Origin: Cohnella abietis
GTDB taxonomy: Bacteria; Bacillota; Bacilli; Paenibacillales; Paenibacillaceae
Direction of reading: 5' to 3'
Length of the DNA: 64,000 nt
Assembly: GCF_004295585.1 (NCBI RefSeq)
Contig: NZ_AP019400.1
Span: 5,425,501-5,489,500 of the forward strand
Shown: positions 54,899-62,646 of the stretch, piece by piece
How positions within the stretch are numbered: the stretch's first letter is position 1
Layout of the letters: the number at the start of each line of letters is the position of its first letter
Made by a program: the position numbers and the translations under genes
The notes under the pieces: model-generated
What the model was told of the DNA's origin: nothing
The model's database searches: none
What the model saw: the letters and a program-made list of their open reading frames with translations, nothing else

Positions 54899-55561
54899 TT
54901 ACAGTGTCATAGAATGCCCATGCCTTGTTAAAAACTCTTCCTTTTCTTTATAATCCGGCATAATACTTCCGACCCGTCTCCAAAATGATCGATCGTGATT
55001 CATATGAATGAGATGACATAGCTCATGAATAATTACATAATCTATAACTTCAATTGGGGCCATGGCTAGACGATAATTAAAAGTTATCTTTTTATCTGAG
55101 CTGCAGCTCCCCCACTTGGTTTTTGATTCTACTATTTCGATGGATTTGGGCTTTACTTTCAGCTGCTGTTGATACATATTTATTCGCTCTCCGATTGTCT
55201 TCTTACAGCTTGAGAAATAGAACTTTTTGAGGTTTCTTTTAAGCTCCTCTTCATTTAACTCATTAGTCTCTATTAACTCATGCAGAAAATACTCTCTCCC
55301 CAGATGAAGAAACTTTCCTTCCTCCTGATACTCCCTTCTCTTTGGGGTCTTCCGAGCCTCCGCAAAGCTGTGTAATTTCTCGAGTATCCATTTTCCATGA
55401 AGCTCAACCGATCTTTTTACCATTTCTTCATTTGTATTTTTAGGAGCTTTAACGGTTATGTGACCTAATGAGTCTATATGTATTGAAATCTTCTTTCTAA
55501 TTCCATATTGAATATTAAATTCAATTGTATGATTATCAAACTCGATTTTCATAACCACCAT
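54899..55561 (-). CDS. YgjP-like zinc metallopeptidase
   Basis: The 220-residue protein has the zinc motif VIIHELCHLIHMNHDRSFW with the HExxH and downstream His of YgjP/SprT-like peptidases, preceded by TKWGSCSSDKKITFNYRLAM, the usual family stretch. No signal peptide is present. The start could also be the ATG at 55552. Its stop abuts array C and its start faces array D, so it is flanked by repeats on both sides. Confidence 0.87.
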   Translation of the reverse strand: MVVMKIEFDNHTIEFNIQYGIRKKISIHIDSLGHITVKAPKNTNEEMVKRSVELHGKWILEKLHSFAEARKTPKRREYQEEGKFLHLGREYFLHELIETNELNEEELKRNLKKFYFSSCKKTIGERINMYQQQLKVKPKSIEIVESKTKWGSCSSDKKITFNYRLAMAPIEVIDYVIIHELCHLIHMNHDRSFWRRVGSIMPDYKEKEEFLTRHGHSMTL

Positions 55562-55619
55562 CGATTCTGTAAGGTTGATTTCATTAACGCCTCTATCTTC
55601 CGCTCCTTATCTTATCACG

Positions 55620-56213
55620 TAGAGGCTATTTTTGAGCAATTGGTCTAGTGAGAGGCACAGTTGGAGCGAGATGCTCGAATATTTCTAGTAACTGGTCTCG
55701 GAAGTGGCACGTTTAGAGGGAGATGCTCGAATATTTCTAGTAACTGGTCTCGGAAGTGGCACGGTTGGTGGGAAATGCTCGAATATTTCTAGTAACTGGT
55801 CTCGGATGCGGTACGTCTGGCGGGAGATGCTCGAATATTTCTAGTAACTGGTCTCGGATGCGGTACGTCTGGCGGGAGATGCTCGAATATTTCTAGTAAC
55901 TGGTCTCGGGCGTGGCACGTTTAGAGGGAGATACTCGAATATTTCTAGCAACTGGTCTTGGATGTGGCACCTTTGGTGGAGATACTAGAATATTTCTAAT
56001 AACTGGTTTCGGATGTGGCACGGTTGGTGGGAAATGCTCGAATATTTCTAGTAACTGATCCCGGATGTGGCACGTTTAGAGGGAGATACTCGAATATTTC
56101 TAGTAACTGGTCTCGGATGCGGTACGTCTGGAGGGAGATGCTCGATATCTTCGTACAACTAGTCTGGTGAAAGACTTGTGTGTTAGGAGATGTACGATTT
56201 TTTCGAGCACTTT
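55620..56213 (-). repeat. Tandem array D: about 12 units of 52 bp, diverged member of the A/B family
   Basis: ATGCTCGAATATTTCTAG recurs at 55671, 55723, 55775, 55827, 55879, 55931, 55982, 56034 and 56086, at 52 bp with one 51. The two units closest to the CheW terminator (56138 and 56190) instead have A/B-like cores (CGATATCTTCGTAC, TGTACGATTTTTTCGAG), and a worn unit lies near 55625. Read on the minus strand, the between-core segment (CTCCCTCTAAACGTGCCACA) aligns with arrays A and B. The array sits just past the CheW terminator. No gene is seen. Confidence 0.93.
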
Positions 56214-56262
56214 AGCTGTGAAGCGACTAAGCAGATACAATGACCTTCCCTCAAGAATGTCC

Positions 56263-56307
56263 AAAAGGCGTTAGCAAAGGCAAGACACACCTGAACTAAC
56301 GCCTTTT
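56263..56307 (-). terminator. Terminator of the chemotaxis operon
   Basis: AAAAGGCGTTAG pairs perfectly with CTAACGCCTTTT over a 21-nt loop, 18 bp after the CheW stop codon; array D begins about 50 bp beyond. Confidence 0.8.
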
Positions 56308-56324
56308 GATTTACTTGAACTCCC

Positions 56325-56750
56325 TTACTCCCAAAAAATCCGCTGAGACTTTAAGATACAGACGAGCCCAGTTGCTGTATGCCCGTAGCCAGCGATCCAT
56401 GAGCTTTTACCTCTACTACCTGATTCTACGTGAGGCTGTATATCCGTGAGCGTGACGACTTGGATAACCCGATCCACGATCATTCCTACCCGCTCATCAT
56501 CAAAATTAAAAATGACTATTCGCGTTGACTTCGTACAAGGCCCCTCTGCTATACCGAGAAACAGGGACAAGCTCATAATCGGAACAATCTTGCCCCTTAA
56601 GTTAATTACACCCTTAATATACGAATTGTTGCCTGGGAGCCTCGTAGGATCCTGCCATCTAATTACCTCTTGAATTTCATTAATTCTAACCGCATATCTT
56701 TCCTGTTCTATGCCAATCTCAATGTATTGTTCATGCTTAACTGCACCCAT
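56325..56750 (-). CDS. CheW-like chemotaxis coupling protein
   Basis: The 141-residue protein is a single CheW fold: YIEIGIEQERYAVRINEIQE, RLPGNNSYIKGVINLRGKIVPIM split across the two barrels, and VGMIVDRVIQVVTL. It would link the receptor encoded just upstream to CheA. No CheA is in the window, so the kinase must be elsewhere. It follows the receptor gene by 12 bp. Confidence 0.9.
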   Translation of the reverse strand: MGAVKHEQYIEIGIEQERYAVRINEIQEVIRWQDPTRLPGNNSYIKGVINLRGKIVPIMSLSLFLGIAEGPCTKSTRIVIFNFDDERVGMIVDRVIQVVTLTDIQPHVESGSRGKSSWIAGYGHTATGLVCILKSQRIFWE

Positions 56751-56762
56751 CTATACACCTAC

Positions 56763-58355
56763 TTAAATTTTAAAAATAACTACATTATTATTTAATTCCT
56801 CCGACAATTGAGCGAGCGATTGAGCAGTCATTGCCGTTTCTTCACTGCTTGCTGCAGATTGCTCCGTTGCCGCGGAAATACTTTCGATAGAGACGAGGAA
56901 CTCCGACGTTTGAGCGGCTTGCTCTTCGCTAGCTGCAGCAATCTCCGCAGCCTTCGTCGCTGTTTCATGGATCATACTTACAATATTCTTAAACGCTTCG
57001 CCTGTTTTACGAGAGGAGACAACACCTTCATTAACCGACTTGGCGCTCAGCCTAGTATTCTGCTGCATGCCTTTAATAATAGTCGTAATTAGCTTAGTCG
57101 CTTCACTGCTTCGCTCAGCAAGCTTGCGTACCTCATCGGCTACTACAGCAAAGCCCCTGCCCTGCTCCCCAGCTCTAGCCGCCTCAATTGCCGCATTCAA
57201 GGCAAGAAGGTTAGTTTGATCGGCAATATCGTCAATAACTTCAATAATCTCTCCGATCTTCTCGGAATCCTGTTCCAATTGAGCCATCTGCTCATTTACC
57301 TGACTCATTCCCTCAATCGAGGTTTCAACAACGAGGCCTCCATCTTGAGCGGTTTGCATCGTTTCGTTGGCTAGCTCGGACGCCTGCTCGGCATTCTGAG
57401 CTACCGAGCTTATGGCCATAGATAATTCTTTGAACAATTCATTCATGGTCACTGCAATCTGCGCTTGATTTGTGCTACCACTGGCAATTTCCTCTGTTGA
57501 GGCTGATATTTGCTGAGCGGATGCGGACACGTTCTCTGCAGATGATAAAACAGAGCCGATGATTTTGCGCAAATTCAACACCATCGTATTCATAGACTGA
57601 CCTAAACGGCCTACTTCATCTTTCGTTTGGATATCAGACGTTTGCGTCAAATCTCCTTCAGCCACTCGAGCTACAAGCCCGACAATTCGATTCAACGGGC
57701 GTGCAATAATTTGTGCTATATAGTAACCGAAGCCAATGCTAAGCAACAAAGAAAGAATAATAATCGATAGGGTAACAGTCCGAGATGAACGATACAAAGA
57801 GTCTGCATCTTCACTCGCCTTTGCTGCGTTTTTCATATTGATATCAATAATTTGCTGCAAGCTGTTGTTTAATTCATCACCTATTGTTCTAATATCTCCT
57901 TTTTTGAATGAGGCTCTGAACTCTTCCTTCTTACCAGCATATATATTTTGGATCGCCTCATCGGCTGCTTTCTGATAATTGTTCCATGCATTCTCGACAG
58001 CCTTAAGCACGTCCATTTCATTTTCCGCTAATTTAGTATTCTTACGGTAATCGGTCAGCTTAGATTGAATTGATCCTCTGAGTTCCTTTACCTTTTCCGC
58101 ATACTGATCTCGTTCGGTATTATTATCTGAATCGCTAATTTCACGAAAATTTATCCTTAGTCTTTGATAAAGAATTTGGGTCTCAGAGAGCTGATTCATC
58201 GGCAATAAATTATCAATATACATATTGGTTAAGCCATCGTTTACCTTGCTCATATTATTCAAACCATATAACCCTACAACAACCAACACCATCGAAACGA
58301 CGAAAAAAGAAGCTACTAATTTTACAGATGTTTTCAAATTATAAAACCATTTCAT
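56763..58355 (-). CDS. Methyl-accepting chemotaxis protein with four-helix-bundle sensor
   Basis: The ATG at 58355 (MKWFYNL) has GAGGTG upstream. The protein of about 530 residues has a first membrane helix, a 4HB_MCP-type extracellular bundle (LPMNQLSETQILYQRLRINF), a second helix near residue 190 and a HAMP domain. A long coiled-coil signalling domain has the hairpin tip DQTNLLALNAAIEAARAGEQ. The ligand cannot be read from a 4HB domain. Confidence 0.92.
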   Translation of the reverse strand: MKWFYNLKTSVKLVASFFVVSMVLVVVGLYGLNNMSKVNDGLTNMYIDNLLPMNQLSETQILYQRLRINFREISDSDNNTERDQYAEKVKELRGSIQSKLTDYRKNTKLAENEMDVLKAVENAWNNYQKAADEAIQNIYAGKKEEFRASFKKGDIRTIGDELNNSLQQIIDINMKNAAKASEDADSLYRSSRTVTLSIIILSLLLSIGFGYYIAQIIARPLNRIVGLVARVAEGDLTQTSDIQTKDEVGRLGQSMNTMVLNLRKIIGSVLSSAENVSASAQQISASTEEIASGSTNQAQIAVTMNELFKELSMAISSVAQNAEQASELANETMQTAQDGGLVVETSIEGMSQVNEQMAQLEQDSEKIGEIIEVIDDIADQTNLLALNAAIEAARAGEQGRGFAVVADEVRKLAERSSEATKLITTIIKGMQQNTRLSAKSVNEGVVSSRKTGEAFKNIVSMIHETATKAAEIAAASEEQAAQTSEFLVSIESISAATEQSAASSEETAMTAQSLAQLSEELNNNVVIFKI

Positions 58356-58366
58356 GCTGAGGCACC

Positions 58367-58957
58367 TCATTTATGTATTTTTTGCGGGAGATATACTTCC
58401 TCGAAGGAAGCTGACCAACGTATGAAAATATCGACGTATTCTTTGTCAAATTGTGTTCCGCTGCATAGCACTAGTTCTTCCTTCGCCTCTGCGAACGTCT
58501 TCGATTGACAGTAAGGGCGAATGGAGACCATGCTGTCAAATGAATCGAGTATTCCACATATACGCGCCAGCTTAGGAATTTCGTTCTGGCTTAGCCCGCA
58601 TGGATACCCTTTGCCATTCCAACGTTCATGATGAAACTGAATAACTTCCAAAATTTCTTGATCGATGCTCACATACTTGCACATCATTTCACTGCCGAGC
58701 AACGCATGAGTCTGCATCATTTTCCATTCTTCTTTGGTTAGTGTAGAATCCTTCTTCAGAATGTCTTCAGGGATATGAATTTTCCCAATATCGTGAAGAT
58801 AGCCTCCATGAATCAAATGCTTAGCTTCCTTCTCGTCCAAATTCAAATGACCTGCCATAATTTCGCATAATTTGCCTACCCTCAAGCTGTGCTCGTATGT
58901 CGTTGCATCCTTTTTCAACAATTGAAGTAATAGCTCCAAATACCATTCGTCCTTCAT
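58367..58957 (-). CDS. HD-GYP domain protein (putative c-di-GMP phosphodiesterase)
   Basis: The 196-residue protein is a stand-alone HD-GYP domain: HSLRVGKLCEIMAGHL, the HD pair in YLHDIGKIHIPEDIL, and HHERWNGKGYPCGL, where the signature reads GYP. AGGTGGGG precedes the ATG. It heads the unit with the receptor and CheW, linking second-messenger turnover and taxis. Its C-terminal part lacks a receiver domain, so it is probably controlled by expression or partners. Confidence 0.9.
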   Translation of the reverse strand: MKDEWYLELLLQLLKKDATTYEHSLRVGKLCEIMAGHLNLDEKEAKHLIHGGYLHDIGKIHIPEDILKKDSTLTKEEWKMMQTHALLGSEMMCKYVSIDQEILEVIQFHHERWNGKGYPCGLSQNEIPKLARICGILDSFDSMVSIRPYCQSKTFAEAKEELVLCSGTQFDKEYVDIFIRWSASFEEVYLPQKIHK

Positions 58958-59012
58958 GCTACCCCACCTTTAGGCCTCCCTGGATTTAAACACATCAATC
59001 AGCAATCCTGAA

Positions 59013-59043
59013 CAAAAAGAAACCTCCCACGTATAGGGAGGCC
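59013..59043 (-). terminator. Terminator on the minus strand with no intact gene before it
   Basis: CCTCCC pairs with GGGAGG over a 7-nt loop and is followed on the minus strand by TTTCTTTTT. The nearest upstream minus-strand coding signal is only the possible gene tail at 59066-59203. Confidence 0.65.
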
Positions 59044-59065
59044 AATGATTCGGGAACTGGCTGGC

Positions 59066-59203
59066 TTAACATTTCATAATTGAAATTGTTGTAGCCCCTA
59101 TAGTTTTGCGACCCCATCTTTCAATGAGTGTGCCTTTAACATTATAATTAGTTTGGTGATTCCAATTTGTATAAAGATACCAATTACATAGGAATTCCCT
59201 TCG
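59066..59203 (-). pseudogene. Possible gene tail cut by the recombinase element
   Basis: The minus strand between the left inverted repeat and 59066 stays open and reads NYNVKGTLIERWGRKTIG near its end, with a terminator 23 bp downstream. No start exists outside the inverted repeat. It may be the 3' end of a gene interrupted by the element, or chance. Confidence 0.25.
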
Positions 59204-59233
59204 AACCGTTGTTCGCACAATTACCGTTGTTCG
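59204..59233 (+). repeat. Left terminal inverted repeat
   Basis: Reads AACCGTTGTTCG, CACAATTA, CCGTTGTTCG; identical in reverse complement to 60314-60343. It lies 27 bp before the recombinase start codon, within the probable promoter region. Confidence 0.9.
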
Positions 59234-59260
59234 AATACTACAAGGAGGAAAAAAGCAACA

Positions 59261-60202
59261 ATGCCATCCCAGACCCAACAGACAAATTTTCCAATCCGAG
59301 TCGTAAGCCAACAAGCCTATTCTGATGATCAGATCGTCAATATGTTCTTCGCTACGTACCAAAGATCCAAGTACACGGTCAGAAATTATTTAAGTGCAAT
59401 AAACAAATTCCGTGATTTTATAGGAACAAAAACATTAAATGATGTCACTTGGAAAGAGATCGAGGTATACAAAATCGGTTTAGTTGATGGGCTTCTCGCC
59501 AAGGATGACAAACCCAAAGCACCTGCAACCGTAGCCATACACATCGCTCCTCTGCGTTCTCTCTATAGATGGGGAAGCGATTCTAATATTGGCATTTTCG
59601 ATAATAATCCAATGACTGCCGTCCGTACGCCAAAGATAACAGTAACCAGCAAAAATAATTACTTAACCAAACGCGAAGTGGTACTACTAATTGAACAGCT
59701 CAAAACACAAGGAATTCGGGAATATTTAATTGGAATGACATTGATCTTATTAGGATTACGTGTCTCAGAGCTCATTGCTATTGAAAGCGGACATTTCCAT
59801 ACAGATCCTGAAGAAAGCTCGATTTGGTTGACTGTACATGGGAAAGGAGGAAAGGATCGCGAAGTAAAGGTTCCTCAAATGCTGTGGCAATTAATTAATG
59901 AACACTTCTCTAACGAGCTGCTTTCTGCAAACAGGAGAATTTTCCCCATTTCCGTGCGGCTTGTCGAGAAAATAATCAAAAAAGCCCGCGAACAATGCGG
60001 ACTTCAGAAAAAAGCGACGCCTCACTGGTTAAGGCATACGAATGCGACATTAGCTTTACTTCGAGGTGCTTCCCTGCAGCAGGTGCAAGAATCATTAGGC
60101 CACACTCATATTAATACGACCCAACGCTATCTTCATACAGTACAACAAATTCAAAAAGCAGCCCCGGATTTTGTCGAAGACAGCCTCAAAGGAAGTATAT
60201 AG
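59261..60202 (+). CDS. Site-specific tyrosine recombinase (XerC/D-like integrase)
   Basis: The 313-residue protein has an N-terminal SAM-like core-binding domain (YQRSKYTVRNYLSAINKFRD) and a C-terminal catalytic domain. The active residues are visible: Arg in LLGLRVSELIAIE, Lys in VHGKGGKDREVKV, HWLRHTNATLAL (HxxR), the later His in LGHTHINTTQ and Tyr in QRYLHTV. AAGGAGG lies 12 nt upstream of the ATG. It is the sole gene between perfect 30-bp inverted repeats and is not accompanied by phage, plasmid or integron genes. It may move or invert its own element. Confidence 0.9.
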   Translation: MPSQTQQTNFPIRVVSQQAYSDDQIVNMFFATYQRSKYTVRNYLSAINKFRDFIGTKTLNDVTWKEIEVYKIGLVDGLLAKDDKPKAPATVAIHIAPLRSLYRWGSDSNIGIFDNNPMTAVRTPKITVTSKNNYLTKREVVLLIEQLKTQGIREYLIGMTLILLGLRVSELIAIESGHFHTDPEESSIWLTVHGKGGKDREVKVPQMLWQLINEHFSNELLSANRRIFPISVRLVEKIIKKAREQCGLQKKATPHWLRHTNATLALLRGASLQQVQESLGHTHINTTQRYLHTVQQIQKAAPDFVEDSLKGSI

Positions 60203-60313
60203 TCGTTCATATAGTCAAATATGACTAGTACTATTGTATTATTCTGTAGCATTTACTATAATGCTAATAATGTTGTTTTTTGTAGAATTAAGAAGAATTT
60301 TCTCTATTAATGA

Positions 60314-60343
60314 CGAACAACGGTAATTGTGCGAACAACGGTT
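60314..60343 (-). repeat. Right terminal inverted repeat
   Basis: Exact reverse complement of 59204-59233 (CGAACAACGG, TAATTGTG, CGAACAACGGTT). It ends in a T-run that continues outside. The rest of 60203-60504 shows no gene. Confidence 0.9.
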
Positions 60344-60504
60344 TTTTTACTCATTCAGTCTATCAAATGCGAAAAAAGAGATGAAGAGCTGAAATTATTA
60401 TACTGACGATATGATCACAATAATGCAACCCTTCATCCTTCCACGCTTAACTCCTATCATTAACATTCCCTGAAAGAACCCCTATTAACATCCCTACAAA
60501 GCAA

Positions 60505-60535
60505 AGAAAAAATCTCCCCATAACTCCGGGGAGAT
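60505..60535 (-). terminator. Terminator of the two-component operon
   Basis: GATCTCCCC and GGGGAGATT pair over an 8-nt loop, followed by TTTTTCTTTG on the minus strand, about 33 bp after the kinase stop. Confidence 0.85.
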
Positions 60536-60567
60536 CTCGTACGTAACAACACATATTATTTTCACCG

Positions 60568-61920
60568 TTACCGAATAGGCAAGCGCACTATAACTGTCGT
60601 ACCTTTTCCTACCTGACTTTTCATTTCGATGCTTCCACGATGGAGGGTTACGATTTTTTTAGCGATAGCAAGCCCAAGTCCATTACCGCCATTGCTGCGA
60701 TTTCTTGACGGGTCTGTTTTATAAAACCGTTCAAATACATACTCGAGCTGCTCCTGAGCAATTCCTATTCCCGAATCGGTTATCGAGAACATAATTTCAT
60801 TCGCTGAATGGCTAATGTGTATTTCAATATGACCACCCGCAGGAGTAAACTTAATACTGTTGCCGAATAAATTCATCCATACTTGGTTGAGCTGGTCACG
60901 ATCTGCCGTTATTTTGACTGCTTCATCCAATTCTAGATCGATGTGTATCCCCTTAGCCGACCATTGAGGCTCACAAGTAACGATAATTTCTCTGATTTGT
61001 TCATCTAGATTGTACGTAATTGCTTCGAATGGATGATGCTCGGAATCTAGGGAAGCCAGCTTCAACAAATTATCACTTAGTCTGGATAGTCGGCCACTCT
61101 CCGAAATAATAATATCTAGGTAATAATTCCTATCTCTCTCCGCTACTAAATTGCTATTCTTCATAGCTACCGCAAATCCGGAAATAGACGTTAGTGGCGT
61201 TTGAATTTCGTGAGAGACATTCGAAACAAAATCCTGCCTCATTTGCTCCAGCTGTTTAAGCTCGCTTGCCATCTCATTGAAGCTTTGAGTCAAGGCTCCC
61301 ATTTCGTCAGCGCGTTTCGTTTTTATCTCTATGTCGAAATCACCCTTTGCAAGTTGCTTGGTCGCCTTCGTCAAGGCTTGCAATGGCTTAACCAAATAGC
61401 GCGCTGCAACGAGGATGCATAAGCTTCCAATCAACAAGCCAAGCAGCAATATGAGCAGCATCAGCCGATTTGTAATATTTTCATTCTGTGGTGAAAACTG
61501 CATAAACATGGCGTGATGTTCATCTTCGAATAGGAACGGAAGACCAACAAACATTTGCTCTGCACTGTCAGGAGAACGATAATAATGCCCCCGTTGTACC
61601 TCTTGAACGACCTCTGGTGCGATATTTATGTTAGTCGTATTTTCTAATCCATAAAAAGTAACCCTGCCAGTAGAGTCATAAATATGAATGGGATGAGAGG
61701 ATACCTTCACCATATGCTTTATGAACGCATCGCGATCTCCGGGTTTTGTTTGCTCATAAAGACTAACAATCTCCTCTCCTACTGCAATCAAGTCATTCTG
61801 TCCTAAATGGTTTATTTTTTTCTGGAATACAAAGACCCCAATAAAGAAAGAGGACAGCAAGCTGAACATAATGACGGCCAGAAACGTGATAATAATACGG
61901 ACGTATAAAGTTTTGATCAT
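60568..61920 (-). CDS. Sensor histidine kinase with HAMP domain
   Basis: The 450-residue protein has membrane helices near residues 9-31 and 157-180 flanking an extracellular sensor region. HAMP follows, then a dimerisation domain with the phospho-acceptor in FVSNVSHEIQTPLTSI. The ATPase has NLFGNSIKFTPAGG, ITDSGIGIAQEQ and GNGLGLAIAKKIV. It overlaps the response regulator gene by 4 bp and is its cognate kinase. The signal is unknown. Confidence 0.93.
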   Translation of the reverse strand: MIKTLYVRIIITFLAVIMFSLLSSFFIGVFVFQKKINHLGQNDLIAVGEEIVSLYEQTKPGDRDAFIKHMVKVSSHPIHIYDSTGRVTFYGLENTTNINIAPEVVQEVQRGHYYRSPDSAEQMFVGLPFLFEDEHHAMFMQFSPQNENITNRLMLLILLLGLLIGSLCILVAARYLVKPLQALTKATKQLAKGDFDIEIKTKRADEMGALTQSFNEMASELKQLEQMRQDFVSNVSHEIQTPLTSISGFAVAMKNSNLVAERDRNYYLDIIISESGRLSRLSDNLLKLASLDSEHHPFEAITYNLDEQIREIIVTCEPQWSAKGIHIDLELDEAVKITADRDQLNQVWMNLFGNSIKFTPAGGHIEIHISHSANEIMFSITDSGIGIAQEQLEYVFERFYKTDPSRNRSNGGNGLGLAIAKKIVTLHRGSIEMKSQVGKGTTVIVRLPIR

Positions 61921-62591
61921 GTGATGACTAGCCGATACCCTAGACTACGGGCCGTTTCAATTTGAAAATGCTGCGAGTCGCCGGCAAACCTTTCCCTTAG
62001 CCGCTTGATGTGGACATCAACAGTTCGGTCATCGCCTTCGTAGTTCATCCCCCAGATATGGGTAATCAACTGCTCCCGTGTAAAAATTTGTCCCGGATGG
62101 TTGGCTAGCTTGAACAGGAGCTCAAATTCTTTTAACGGCAAATTTAACGTTTCATCTCCCCGAACAACTTGAAAGTTACGGCGATTTAGCACAATGCCGT
62201 TCAGTTGGATGGTTTGTGAGGAGACAATCATATATCGCTTAAGTAACGCTTTTACTCTCATCACAAGCTCTAATGGATCGAATGGCTTGGTCAAGTAATC
62301 GTCGGCCCCAAGCTGGAACCCCTTCACCTTTTGAGCCGATTCTCCCTTAACCGTGACCATTAAGAGAGGGATATTGGAATCGATGCGCCTGATCTCCTTA
62401 CACAATTCCCAGCCATCTAAGTGAGGCATCATAATGTCGAGAATAACCAGATCTATTTGAGTATTTTCCACAATTGTGAGTGCTTCTGCACCGTCTTTTG
62501 CCTCCAACAGCTCGAACCCTTCATTCCGTAAAAATAAGGTGATCAGCTCTCGGATGTGTACATCGTCATCTGCGATCAGTATTCTGGCCAT
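61917..62591 (-). CDS. OmpR/PhoB-family response regulator
   Basis: The ATG at 62591 (MARILIADDD) is preferred over an earlier in-frame ATG that lies against the GGAGG site. The product of about 224 residues has a receiver domain with acidic pocket ADDD and the phosphorylated Asp in LVILDIMMPHLDG. A winged-helix output domain carries TREQLITHIWGMNYEGDDRTVDVHIKRLR. It lies 55 bp after the serine hydrolase gene and likely shares its transcript. Confidence 0.93.
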   Translation of the reverse strand: MARILIADDDVHIRELITLFLRNEGFELLEAKDGAEALTIVENTQIDLVILDIMMPHLDGWELCKEIRRIDSNIPLLMVTVKGESAQKVKGFQLGADDYLTKPFDPLELVMRVKALLKRYMIVSSQTIQLNGIVLNRRNFQVVRGDETLNLPLKEFELLFKLANHPGQIFTREQLITHIWGMNYEGDDRTVDVHIKRLRERFAGDSQHFQIETARSLGYRLVIT

Positions 62592-62646
62592 AAGAATACA
62601 TTCCTCCAATGTCTATCGAGTTCCCCCCGAATGGTCTTACTGTTGC

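Larger units (their letters stand above)
59204..60343. mobile_element. 1140-bp element: tyrosine recombinase between perfect 30-bp inverted repeats
   Basis: The left repeat (59204-59233) and right repeat (60314-60343) are exact reverse complements over 30 bp. Each contains CCGTTGTTCG twice as direct repeats with 8 nt between. The only gene inside is the recombinase. The outer ends read AACCG and CGGTT. I see no clear target duplication: left flank CCCTTCG, right flank TTTTTAC. Confidence 0.8.

Noticed and set aside
59204..60343. Prophage, integron or ICE integrase
   Set aside because: No phage, conjugation or cassette genes and no tRNA attachment site were seen nearby; flanking genes are ordinary chromosomal ones.
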